From contig JAULJL010000035.1 of assembly GCA_030761205.1 (NCBI GenBank), forward strand, positions 13,968,001 to 14,032,000: a stretch of DNA of 64,000 nt, given 5' to 3'. Made by a program: the position numbers and the translations under genes. The notes under the pieces were generated by a model, which was not told where the DNA came from, searched no databases, and saw only the letters and a program-made list of their open reading frames with translations. How positions within the stretch are numbered: position 1 is the first letter of the stretch; every line of letters begins with the position of its first letter. This document shows positions 34,617-45,009 of the stretch, in pieces. This DNA comes from Fremontodendron californicum (taxonomy: Eukaryota > Streptophyta > Magnoliopsida > Malvales > Malvaceae).

Positions 34617-36098
34617 ATGGCAGATATTTCTAATTCCGCTAGCAACATCGAGAAGCTCAATGAAAACAATTACAATACGTGGAGCATCCGGATGCAATAT
34701 TACATGCTCGGGCAAGATTTATGGGATATTGTTAACGGTGAAGCTTCAACACCACCAACTGATGCCGAAGAACTAAGAAAATGGAAGATCAAAGCCGGTA
34801 AGGCCATGTACGTGTTATCAGTCACCATTGAGGATGGTTTATTACAACGCATCAAGGATGCAAAGACACCGAAGGAAGCCTGGGACACACTTGCAATGCT
34901 GTTCGCAAGGAAAAATGATGCTAGGCTCCAACAATTGGAGAATGAACTCCTGTCAATCTCGCAGCAAAATATGTCGGTAAGCGAATATTTCTCTAAAGTT
35001 AAAAATCTTTGTGAGGAAATTTCAAAATTAGATCCAGAAAATGCTATTACCGAAACGAGGATGAGAAAAATTATCATTCATGGCTTGCGACCTGATTACA
35101 ACGGGATTGTTACTGCAACTCGTGGATGGAGCAAAGAACCAACTTTAACTGAGTTGGAAAATATCCTTGCAAATCAAGAGGCTTTAGATAACCAAATGTC
35201 TAATGTCGTGATAAAAGATTATGAGAAAGCCCTCTTTAGCAATAGAAGAGGTAAAATTGCTATGAGGCAAGGAATAAAAGACATTGAAGTTCAAAACAAA
35301 CAAGAAGCTTGGCAACGGAGGAGCTTTCAGCGAGGGGGAGCTCAAACTGTTCGAGATAGAGACGATAGCGAAAATGTGAGGTCTCATCGTCGAAACGTTC
35401 AGTGTTTCAACTGTGGCAAGATTGGTCATTATGCTCGAGATTGTCGATATAGACAAGTGCAAGGCTATGCAACAGTGTTCTCACGACAGGAGAATAACTA
35501 TGAAGAAGAATGGGATTTTGAAACTGCATTTACTATTGAAGAATGCGAAGAACTCGTAGCTACTTGCACCACCGAGTTAGAAGAAAATGTTTATGATGAC
35601 ATGGAAGAAGAAATTGATTTTGAGAATACTCTTCCAAGACAAGAGGTAATTGAAGGAACGTCAAAGGAAAAGAACGAGTCAATGTTTCAGTCTTCAGAAA
35701 AAACTTTTGAAGAAGAAAGATTGTTTCAAGAAGTCGAGAAGAAGCTTGAAGCTGATGTTAACATTGAGAAAGATGACAACGAGGTCATCGACACTGTTAA
35801 GACTTACAAAGGCGTGAAAGATATGAAGATCGATTGTGGAGTCAACAAATTAATAGTAGTTGACAAAGTCGAGTATGCCAAAGTCAGAGACAGGCTAGCA
35901 GAGAGAATCAAGAAGAACGAAGATAGAAATAGTGTTGAAGCAAAGACGGAAGTGAACAAAATCAAGAATCAAAAGAGAAGAGAGCAATTAACGAAAGATG
36001 AAGCAGAACTAATGATGCTGATGAATTTTAAGAAGAGAAAGAAAAAGAGAAGATATTTGATGCAAGATTTGATAAGTCCAGAAGACAGTCTGGAATGA
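34617..36098 (+). CDS. Intact Gag with a novel tail containing an HMA-like segment (element C)
   Basis: 493 residues, no stops or shifts. UBN2-type Gag ~1-200, basic linker, zinc knuckle CFNCGKIGHYARDC (263-276). Residues 1-205 differ from the Gag of element B at only about 14 positions. After the shared EEEWDF segment (~300) the two part. Element B goes on to protease, whereas here an acidic Glu-rich stretch (310-390) follows. Residues ~392-435 read KTYKGVKDMKIDCGVNKLIV then VEYAKVRDRLAERIKK. That closely resembles the second half of the heavy-metal-associated domain of plant HIPP proteins (typically ..KTYEGVEDVKTD..NKLTVVGKVDPAKVRDKL). The HMA CxxC metal motif, expected near 380-388, is missing. 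A lysine/arginine run (KKRKKKRR, 472-479) could be nuclear-targeting. The last ~12 codons derive out of frame from the end of pol. Confidence 0.9.
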   Translation: MADISNSASNIEKLNENNYNTWSIRMQYYMLGQDLWDIVNGEASTPPTDAEELRKWKIKAGKAMYVLSVTIEDGLLQRIKDAKTPKEAWDTLAMLFARKNDARLQQLENELLSISQQNMSVSEYFSKVKNLCEEISKLDPENAITETRMRKIIIHGLRPDYNGIVTATRGWSKEPTLTELENILANQEALDNQMSNVVIKDYEKALFSNRRGKIAMRQGIKDIEVQNKQEAWQRRSFQRGGAQTVRDRDDSENVRSHRRNVQCFNCGKIGHYARDCRYRQVQGYATVFSRQENNYEEEWDFETAFTIEECEELVATCTTELEENVYDDMEEEIDFENTLPRQEVIEGTSKEKNESMFQSSEKTFEEERLFQEVEKKLEADVNIEKDDNEVIDTVKTYKGVKDMKIDCGVNKLIVVDKVEYAKVRDRLAERIKKNEDRNSVEAKTEVNKIKNQKRREQLTKDEAELMMLMNFKKRKKKRRYLMQDLISPEDSLE

Positions 36099-36138
36099 CA
36101 ACCAAACCGACATCAAGAGAGTAGTTGTTGAGGGGGAG

Positions 36139-36712
36139 TGTTAAAGTCAACAACTCCTCTAGAATTCTCTCATCTAGAATTCTCTCCAAACTTTATTATT
36201 TCTCTAGGTTTTTCTAAAATTTTCTTAAGTCTTCTTTCTAGAGTTCTCTCTAGATTTTTTATTGTTCTTTCTCTAGAATTGTCTACATAATTCTCCCTAG
36301 ATTATTCTTCAATCACCTTCCTAGAAACTTCTCTCCCTAGTTTCTTCTATATTCTTCTCCATATTTGCTTCTCTAGAATATTATAGCTTAGCCAACATAC
36401 ATACTAGAATGTTGTAAGGAACCGACATAAATGGTTATAAATAGAGCCTTAGGTGTTATGTGTTGTGTAGTGAAATTAGTAGTGAAATGAAGAGTGGTGA
36501 GTAGAGAGAAAAAGGAAGAAAAAGATATGAGTGAAAGAGTGAAGTTGTGAGTGCATATTAAAAGAGTGTGTCTAGTGTATATTTGGTCTTTTCTCATATT
36601 AATAAAAGAGTTTTTTTTCGGAAGTTACTGTAGCATCCCGAGATAAAGTTACTGTAGCAAATCGGTACTGTAGCACAAAACTACAATTGGTACCGAGAGT
36701 CAAAAATCAACA
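36139..36712 (+). repeat. 3' LTR of element C
   Basis: Sequence identical by eye to the 5' LTR, at a constant offset of 2307 bp. No difference found over 574 bp. Confidence 0.95.
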
Positions 36713-37108
36713 GTACTGAGAAGGATGAATGTAAAGCAAGTTCATGATGACTGCTCAATCTGTAACATCAAGGATTACAATTTTAGTTTACTGGTAAATT
36801 ACATGCAGGAAATATAGTATACATCGAGTACAAAGCTGGCATTGTTACATTTTACATTACAATTAGTCCTTAACCCTAAAAATCTATAACTTCTGCCCGA
36901 AGTAGGAGTGATAAATATGTCACTATTTTTGCTTAACAAAATTAAATGTATAAAACCATTGAAAACGAAAAAAGTTGTTAGTCTTGGAGCAGCATCAATC
37001 GATGACAGATATAACCAAAGTTACCCGGGATTCCGGAACCCAGCTCTTTCTATCGTTACCAGCCTTAAGCTGCCACTAAAAGTCGCTCTGAATCAGCAGC
37101 TTCTATCC
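36713..37108. other. 3' flank of the coiled-coil gene
   Basis: Likely 3'UTR and downstream DNA of the minus-strand gene that ends at 37109. No separate feature recognised. Confidence 0.45.
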
Positions 37109-40100
37109 TCAGCATATTTGATATCTTGCACTCATCTCTATCTCAAGTGTTGGTACCTTGCATTCACGTTCATCTTTTCTTCCAGCTCCTTCACCTGTTA
37201 ACTTCTCAGGAACATCTAAACGAATGCTTACATCCTTCGACAACAAACTGAAAACAAGCAAAATTTACAAAGATTGTTAGCATTCATACCCACAGCTTAA
37301 GAATCTTATGTCTTATTTATTCTAAAACTCTGATAAGGTGGTACATCTTTTATTTAAGAATGTGCCAAGCGCAAAATCAAATACGTATACACCTACTTAT
37401 TGAGCACAATTAAGCCTGCCAGTTCAATACCTTACTTTGACAGTTATATAGGTACAATGCTTAGTATTTATTTCTTTCCCCTTCCATTTTCTAGCTAGCC
37501 AACGCAAACAAGAAGCGTAGTAATAGTTTTAAGTTTTTACATACCTCACCCAAGACTCTTTTTTGGCTAGCCTATAATTCCAGCCCCAAGAGGAAATTAC
37601 GGAATAGAATTAGTGTATATACAACCTTATCCTGCTATGGTACATGATGATATGACAAATAGGGATATCAAAATTCAACAAAGAATAGAGAGGGAAAGAG
37701 AAATATTTCTTAAGTTTGAGGTTGCAAAAGCACCATTAAGGTTCCGTTGGAAACACCTTTTCTCTCTTTTCTTTTATCTTGTTGATGCAGAACACTAAGA
37801 AGCTAACTGAGAGATTAAACTATTTAAGATATTATTTTGTTACTTTGTGGTATTTATGGAGCTTAATCGTTTATTAAAATATAATAACTAAAAACCCCAT
37901 TTCAGATGTTAGGTTATGAAGACATAATTCTAATCTTTCGGATCAGGAACTCTACCACTTGTACACACCTATTAAGCTGGGCATTATACATGTCATCTGC
38001 CTCTAAAACTTCTGCAAGCTCAGCTCCTATAAATTGAGTACTTTCAGTATTGCAGTTTTGCTTGTTATCAACCTGATACAAAAAGAGAAAGATGAGTTTT
38101 TTGAGCAACTTATTACTTCTCTGGCATAGAGAACCTTTAAAAACAAATGGTTGCCTAATGTTAAAGATTATGATCAAGTAGCAGGAATTGAAAAAACTGT
38201 AGCAACATTAACCTGTATGTGGGCCAGCTCATTTTTCAGCAAAGCTTCCTGAGTTCCCAAGGCTTCTTCAAGGGCAACTTTCCCACACCTGCAACTATTA
38301 AAGATTTTCTGAACAAATAAGGTTTCTTCAGCCTCAAGTTCTTCATAGTCTCTTGATAGCATCACGAAAGAAGCTTCCAGCATTTCATTTTCAAAATTGA
38401 TTTCACTAATTGTTTCTTTAAGAGCCAATATTTCATCCTGAAGGAGTATTTTTTTCTGCAATTGAGCCAAAATTTCTTCTTCCAGCAGTTGGTTCTCTCT
38501 TTGGAAGTTGTCAACCTTGTTCAGTATATTAGAAAAAACGTTTGCTGATTCTTTCGATTCTGCTTCCAAGACCATACACTGCTCATTTAACTCAATCTTT
38601 TGCTTCCTTAGGTCTCCATTTGCTTTCTGAAGCATACTACATTCTTCAATGAGTTTAAGATTTTCAATTTTTAGATACTCACACTCTTCTTGAACACCTG
38701 ACCATTGCCTTTGCATCTCTTCCATCTTCTGTCTCATAACAAACTTTTGTACCTCCATTTCATCTTCCAATCTTCTTATTATCTCATCTTTGAAATTCAT
38801 AGCATCAGATTCTGGAGTTTGTAGTTCCATATGACAGGACTCTCTCTCATCAGTTAGATACATTAATTTTTCTTCTAAACCACGTAACCCTTCTGATAAA
38901 AGTAAATTTTCTTCTTCTAGTTCAGATAAATAAACTTCCATTTCCTGCGTTCCATTTTCAAGTTTTGAAGGTTTCTTTACGAGAATTCTGTTGGCAGAAA
39001 TCTGGGAATCCATATTGCTATCAAATTCCATCATTTCGCTCCGCAAATCATCCAAGAATTTAGCTGTAACAACAACTTCTCTCCGCATGATTTCCATATT
39101 TTCCTCCAACTGGCTTTTCAGCTTCTCAACAGAACAAATATGAGTTTCTAACTCTTTTTGGCGATGCCTTAAAGCCTCAAGCTCATTTTCCTTGAGCAAA
39201 TTGTCTGATTTAAGCTTCTCTATCTCGAATAATTTTGCTGACAATTCCTTTACCAGACCACTATCTTCTAGATAAGGAGAACTCTGTTGTGTTTGACTAA
39301 TCAAATCTGAACTTTTCAAAATTTCCAAACCATAAAATCCACGAGTTCCTTTAGGATTTGCAAATAAATAAAGAGTACACAGTTGCTTTAACTCGGCTAA
39401 ACAAAGTTGAATCTGTTCATCCAACTCGGCAACAGGCAATTCAGAAATCCAGGATTCTGTAAAGGCACGAGCAAATCTATTCTCAAGATTCTGAATCTTT
39501 GACAAAAGATCAACTCCTATAACTTGTAAATTTTCAATATTGCAGTTTTGCTTGTTATCAACCTGGAAAAAAAAAAAAAAAAAAAAAGACAAAAGACTCG
39601 TTAGTTTATTACTTGTCTGTCGTAGAAAACCCCTTTACAATCGAATAATTGTCAATCTAAAAATAAAATGAACTAAAAGCTGCATTCTAATATGACTAAA
39701 ACCAGATTGTCATTCCTTTAGCTCCTTCAATCTAATGCAATTTTCAGTCCCATTCACAAAAACTTCAGGGTTTTACCACCTGAGTTCATATTTTGATTAG
39801 TTTCTCCATGTAATTTCGAATATTTTTCATATATTTGTTTTCCTTTAAGAAATTCTTTTAGTTAAAAACCCAAAGAGTCAATATATAAGTATGCGCAAGA
39901 CTTAGAATTTCTTAGGTGAAGTTCAAGAAAATTCCCAATTGAAATTTCTTAAAGGAAAACTAAAACTGAAAATCAAAGGATTCGTGATCCTTGTTAAATA
40001 TATAGATCATATAAGCAAAAATTTTACAAATCTTGACAAATTTGAACACATTATTTAACTGGGTAATTTTAATTAAAAATCATGAAACAATTTTCATCCT

Positions 40101-40578
40101 TCAACAATTGATAATCAAATCTTGTTAATTTGCAAATCCTATTTTTAGTTAAATTCTAAGATCATACTCATGAGTTCTATCGATTTATAGGTTTTCATTT
40201 AACTATTTTCAATTTGGAATGTGAAAACAGAGAAGAATAAAGAGATAATTCCTTAACAATTTTAACTCATTTTAGCATTAAAATCTTTCGGTTCATATCT
40301 AAAGCAAAGCTAAAAGAGAAAAAAAAAAAAAAAAAAAAAAAACCAAAACCATGTTAAATTTGATCCAAAAGAAGAAAAGAAAAAAAAAAAAAAAGAGTAA
40401 TGTGCTTAAAATTAGGGTAAAGAAGAACACTAACATTCTCAAATTCGCGTCGATGCAGCTTTTTCTGAGCAAATAAGGCTGTTTCTTCAGCTAACTGTTG
40501 GCTGTTCTCACATTGGTTGACTGCATTTTCTTCTTCGAATTCAGATAAACTATCTTCAGCTAAAACAGGCTTCTCCAT
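37109..40578 (-). CDS. Long coiled-coil protein, NT-C2/'sporulation-specific protein 15-like' family, truncated
   Basis: Four exons on the minus strand: 40578-40435 (48 codons), 39562-38213 (450 codons), 38072-37969 (34 codons + 2 nt) and 37247-37109 (45 residues and TGA). Introns are GT-AG and phases agree, giving about 578 residues. Exon 2 is continuous coiled coil. KELSAKLFEIEKLKSDNLLK, ELEALRHRQKELE, LTDERESCHMEL and LKETISEINFENEMLEASFV are typical of the plant long coiled-coil proteins like AT1G22060. Those are much longer and start with an NT-C2 domain, absent here. Exon 3 (AELAEVLEADDMYNAQLN) and exon 4 (SLLSKD...KDERECKVPTLEIEM) match the family C-terminus, but the frame ends early. 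Exon 1 and the exon 2 tail are duplicates. Either an expressed short paralogue or a young pseudogene; the function is unknown (cytoskeletal/scaffold roles are proposed for relatives). Confidence 0.7.
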
Positions 40579-40800
40579 CTTCGCCACTGCTAATCCCCAA
40601 AACACTAGAAATCACGAGAAGAAGAAGAAAAGTGAGGATTTGAAAATTAGTTGGCCAAGACTATTTTGGGTTTTTTTTTTTTTTTTCTAGCTTTCCATTT
40701 TTGGAGATTTGAAGTAAAGTGAAGGGACTGTTTGGGAATTTTGATAGTTTAATTTTTTTTTTCTTTTTTCTTTTGAAACAATTTCTTGATTTCGCGCGAT
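40579..40800 (-). promoter_or_regulatory. 5' flank of the coiled-coil gene
   Basis: Minus strand upstream of the ATG at 40578 contains CTTCTTCTTCTC-type pyrimidine repeats (about 40617-40632) and long A-tracts (T-runs at 40671-40687 and 40750-40775 on the plus strand). No convincing TATA box. Because this exon arose by duplication, promoter function is doubtful. Confidence 0.25.
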
Positions 40801-42280
40801 GTTTTTCAAATCTACATTTTGGGGCCCTTTATACTGTTTAGAAAAATACTAATAATTTTTGGTTTTATTCGAAAAAGTTTTCAAGCATTAGGGATTGAAA
40901 ATTAAGAATTGGATCCGAACAAGAATTAGCAACTGGACCATCAAAAAAGAACACCAAATCAATCTTCTTTCGGCAAATTAATAAATTAAGCCATCAAATT
41001 ATGGTAATTTTTTAACTTAATATCAAATTATTATTTCGATTCAATAAAAACTAATTACAATAAAACTTTGATAAATTAATGTTTGATAAATTAAGAATTT
41101 TGATTAATTAATAAAATTTTGCAATCTCTACTCGAGTCAGTGTATTAAAATAATAACTTCATTAAAAGAATAAGATTATATATTTTTTAGGCCCAACAAA
41201 TATATAAATTGTAATTCCTATTAAAAATACATACAAATTCATATAATAATATAAGAAAATTTTCACTTAACAACTTCTATATTTTCATTTAAGTTATTTC
41301 TCAAAATATGCATTTAAAGTTTTTTTTACCTAAACCTCATCTTTAATTTTTTTTCCAATGCACACACCACATTCGGTACATTCTTTCTATGTTGTAACAA
41401 GCAATAATTTAAGGTAACTATTACTTGAAACGCTTATTTTTTAATTATTATGTATGTACATTAATGTATTTGTATGTATTAACTTTTGAGGTTATATGTA
41501 AATATTAATTCTTGACTCTATCTAATTTTTTTTTTATTTATAAGTCATTCATGTATCTTAATAAAAGAAAATAATAATATACATGTATAAAGATTGAAAA
41601 CATAATATTCTTTATAAATTAATAAATATTAATTTATCGATAAATAAATAAATTATTTATTTATCGATAATTAAATAAATTATTTATTTATCAATAATTA
41701 AATAATCTCTTTAAAATAATATTTTTACTTAATTTTTTTATTATCATATTTTGTTCTATTTAGAAGATTTTCACAAGATTAGGGTAAAAAGATAATTAGT
41801 AAGATTCGAAAACAGTAAAATCTCTATAAAATAATATTATTGGGATTAAGAAAAAATATTATTTTTTTATACATAATTGTAATCTTGAATATGGTTCTAC
41901 AATATAGATTGAAACCTATCATTTTTAAAGAGTTCGAGTCAAACTTAAGATTTCTTTAAGAATGATAAATTTAATTAGGTGATAATCATCCCTAAATAAA
42001 AAGATTAGTAGTGATTCACTTCTCCTGTTTAGTGGTTGAATTCTCAAACTCACTCGTTATGACAACTATTTTTACATAGCATCTATACTTATTATAAAAG
42101 TAATCTCCTAAATGCATGAAAAAAAAATAATTAAAGATTTTGAATTCATGCTTAGTTCACAATTAAGCATAGATATTAAGGGGTTGGGGGGTTAGTTTGG
42201 ACAATTTCAAATTTTGTTTTTTATAAAGAAGGAAAGAAAGAAAAGGAAAGGAAAAAGAAAGAAAGATGGAGAAAAAATTG
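40801..42280. other. AT-rich intergenic DNA with small repeats
   Basis: No gene. CAGTAAAATCTCTATAAAAT at 41815 and ATAAAACTTTGATAAATTAA at 41060 resemble the ends of a common plant MITE family (CAGTAAAACCTCTATA). At 41640-41705 a ~30-bp TTATTTATTTATCGATAA unit is repeated and palindromic. Confidence 0.4.
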
Positions 42281-43200
42281 TGTGTTCGTGTTTTTTTTAT
42301 ATGTTCAAAAAATTATAAATTTATACAATTTTTACATGTTAATAATTTATTTAATGTAGATGTTGACACGTTCAGATATTCGTTCATGTTCATATTATTT
42401 TTTGTGTCGTGTTCGTGTTATTTTTTCATATATTCAAAGTATTATACATTTATATAAATTTTTACATATTAATAATTAAATTTATGTGGATTTTGACACG
42501 TTCGTGTATTTATGTTGTGTTCATGTTATTTTCGTGTCGTAGTTTAATTTTTTTTTTATTTGTTCGTGTCATGTTTCAATTCATCCAAATATTTTGCATG
42601 ATTTGTCATGGTGATCCAATTTAGAAAAAATTTTGTGTGTTCGTGTCGTGTCTCAATTCATCCCATATTTTGCATAATTTGTTATAATGATTCAATTTAG
42701 AGAAAATTTTGTATGTTCGTAACATGTTCGTGTTAGTTTATCGTGTGTTTAAAGTATTATAAATTTATATAAATTTTTATACGTTAATAATTCGCTTTAT
42801 GTAAATTTTGACACGTTCATATATTTTTGTCGTGTTCATGTTATTTTTCATGTAGTAATTTAATTATTTTTTTCATGTTGTGTTCGTGTCGTATAATTAT
42901 ACTGTGTTCGGAATTACCAAGTCTAATTGACACTATTCAAATAACTCTCGAAATTTATGTCTTGCATCGGACTCGTCATGTTCGTGTTGTTTTTCTTGTT
43001 ATAATCGTATTCAGGGTATTATATATTTATATAAATTTTGACACATTAATAATTCGTTTTATGTAGATTTTGATACTTTTGTGTATTTGTATCGTGTTCA
43101 TGTTATTTTTGTGTCATGTCGTTTTTAATTATTTTTCTCATGTTATATTTGTATCGTATAATTATGTTGTGTCTGAAATTGTCGGATGTAATTAACCATA
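42280..43200. repeat. Cluster of degenerate GTGTCGTGTTCGTG repeats
   Basis: At least four partial units, each with ATTATAAATTTATATAAATT, then TTTTGACACGTTCGTGTATT, then GTGTCGTGTTCATGTTATTT, at about 42300-42420, 42430-42560, 42745-42900 and 43015-43160. A further direct repeat (TCAATTCATCC..ATATTTTGCAT, 42575 and 42650) lies between units. Shares words with 16557-16770, 45775-45990 and 53590-53850. Confidence 0.55.
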
Positions 43201-43699
43201 TTCAAATAACTCACAATTTTATACCAGGTATCTTATAAAAATAAAAATTATTTTTTTTTAAATTATTATATTCACTATTTTTGCTTTTTTATCTTTTAAA
43301 TTTATTAAAAAAAATTAATTCAAATTTGAAAACATTTTGCATCTAAACGTGAACATTATCTAATAATAATAAAATAAACCCTCAATTTATAAAAAAAAAA
43401 AAAAAAAATCATTTAAATTTTTATTATTTTATTTGAATCAATTGAACTCTTTATGTTTTTTTTTCCAAATTGATCGAATTTTAACCGAAAGCAATCATAT
43501 ATCGTCATCTATACCTTTTATATAAAAAGAATCCCTAAGGGTTCTTAGCTTGACACATCTCACGCTTTCTTTGCTTGACATGTGTCAAAGTTTTTTTTTT
43601 AGTTTTTAACTTCTTCTTTTAGTTTTAATTTTTTTATTTATATTAATTTATTAATTATTTTTTGTTTTTTAGCTTTAGTTTTATTTTTTTTAATTTATA

Positions 43700-44300
43700 T
43701 TAATTTATTAATTATTTCTACTTTATTCTTTGTTAGCTCAAGTGGTGATTAAATCAAGAAGGAGATAAATTGATTTTTTAAAAATTAATTGCGAAATTAA
43801 AGCACAAGTAATGAAATTGAAAATTTTAAATAATATAATCAAAATGGAAAATAAATATGCAAATAAATCAAGCAAAAAAAGTATAGAAAGAAGATCAAAC
43901 ACAATCGATTTATAGAGGTTCGGATTTGTGCTACGTCCTACCTCTTAGCCTCACTTGCCAAGGAGTTCCCAATTTACTAACTTGAATTGCTACATTTTCA
44001 AGGACAAGGTATAACCTTCACAATCCCTATCTTTTATGTAGGCTTAGATAGCAACCTCTTCCTCCTTTCTTTTCAAGGCTTAGATAGAACTTCTCTACCT
44101 TTCAAAGGCTAAAGTAGCAACCTCCCCCTTTAACAAAAGTATTTGTTTAACAAAAGTATTTGTGTAAACAAGATGAATCTCTAGTAGGTTAGGTGTTTAC
44201 AAAGTTAAGCTCAACAAATAGAGACAATACATTAGTGTTTTTACAAAGGAATACAAGAAAGATTGAAAGGATTTAGCTTAGAACAAAGAAAACTACTTGA
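43700..44300. repeat. Unidentified dispersed element, left part
   Basis: Contains CAATCGATTTATAGAGGTTCGG then GTGCTACGTCCTACCTCTT and several CAAGGCTTAGATAG repeats (44040-44110). Sequence continues on the far side of the solo LTR (45010-45130), so the solo LTR inserted into it. I cannot name the family. Confidence 0.35.
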
Positions 44301-45004
44301 TGTTAGATATCATAGTATATATTAAGTGTAATATATGAAATACGTATTCGAATACGTAAGTTGTCGTAGTAAGATACATGATTTACATTTACGTATATAA
44401 ATGATATCAAAGTGAATGAGAAATTAGTCTCATTATTTACCCATTTGAAGAGGAAGGAAAGTGGTTGAAGGTATGTGTGGTAGTCAATCCCACATAGGAC
44501 TAAGAATAACTTTAGCTTATAGTTTATATAAGCTAGAGTGATGGGTTGGGCCCCAAGGAGCACCTAAGTTTTTGTGGAGGGTGAGGACCTACACAACTTG
44601 GACTGGACCACACGCGCGCGCTGTCGAGCCGGGCTGGGCTGGGTCGGGTTTGGGTCAGTAATTAATTTTTTATTGCCCAACCGGCTTAATTTTGTCCAAA
44701 CCGAACCAGCTCAACACCAAGCAGCCGAACCAGCTCAATACTAACCAGCTTTATGTTTGTCCTAATAATTCTTCTTCTAGAATGTGTCTGTAAGGTTCTT
44801 TGCCTTTTTCTGTTGTGTCTTGCCTGTTAGATTGAACCGGTTCATTGGAAGAGACTTGTCTTTTGACCGAACCGGTTCCTGTCCAGCAGATGTGTCTGAC
44901 CGAACAGACTTCTCTGTATCTATAAATAGGAGTGTTTGTATCTGTTTCTACTCACAAAAATTCACTGAAAATATTCTTGCATTCTGAGAGAGAGACTTAC
45001 AACA
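44301..45004 (+). mobile_element. Solo LTR (704 bp)
   Basis: TGTTAGATATC...ACTTACAACA with an exact 5-bp duplication CTTGA on each side (44296-44300, 45005-45009) and no internal region. A TATA box (CTATAAATAG) at about 44919-44929 and a CT/GA-rich end fit a plus-oriented LTR promoter. Two ACCGGTTC words (~44835-44880) lie upstream of the TATA. Produced by recombination between the LTRs of a former full element; it resembles none of elements A-C or the Athila copy. Confidence 0.8.
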
Positions 45005-45009
45005 CTTGA

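Larger units (their letters stand above)
33832..36712 (+). mobile_element. Copia-type LTR retrotransposon C, gag-only (TR-GAG type), very young
   Basis: LTRs 33832-34405 and 36139-36712, both 574 bp and identical as far as I can read. Exact 5-bp duplication GTACT on both sides (33827-33831, 36713-36717). The primer site TGGTATCAGAGC is at 34409-34420 and the polypurine tract GTTGAGGGGGAG at 36127-36138. The internal region is only 1.7 kb and carries one intact ORF (34617-36098). Protease, integrase, reverse transcriptase and RNase H are absent. Its LTR start (TGTTAAAGTCAACAACTCC), polypurine tract and Gag closely match element B, so it must use enzymes from a related autonomous element. Confidence 0.95.

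Noticed and set aside
37613..37798. 61-codon plus-strand open frame
   Set aside because: Falls inside the last intron of the coiled-coil gene and shows no recognisable feature.
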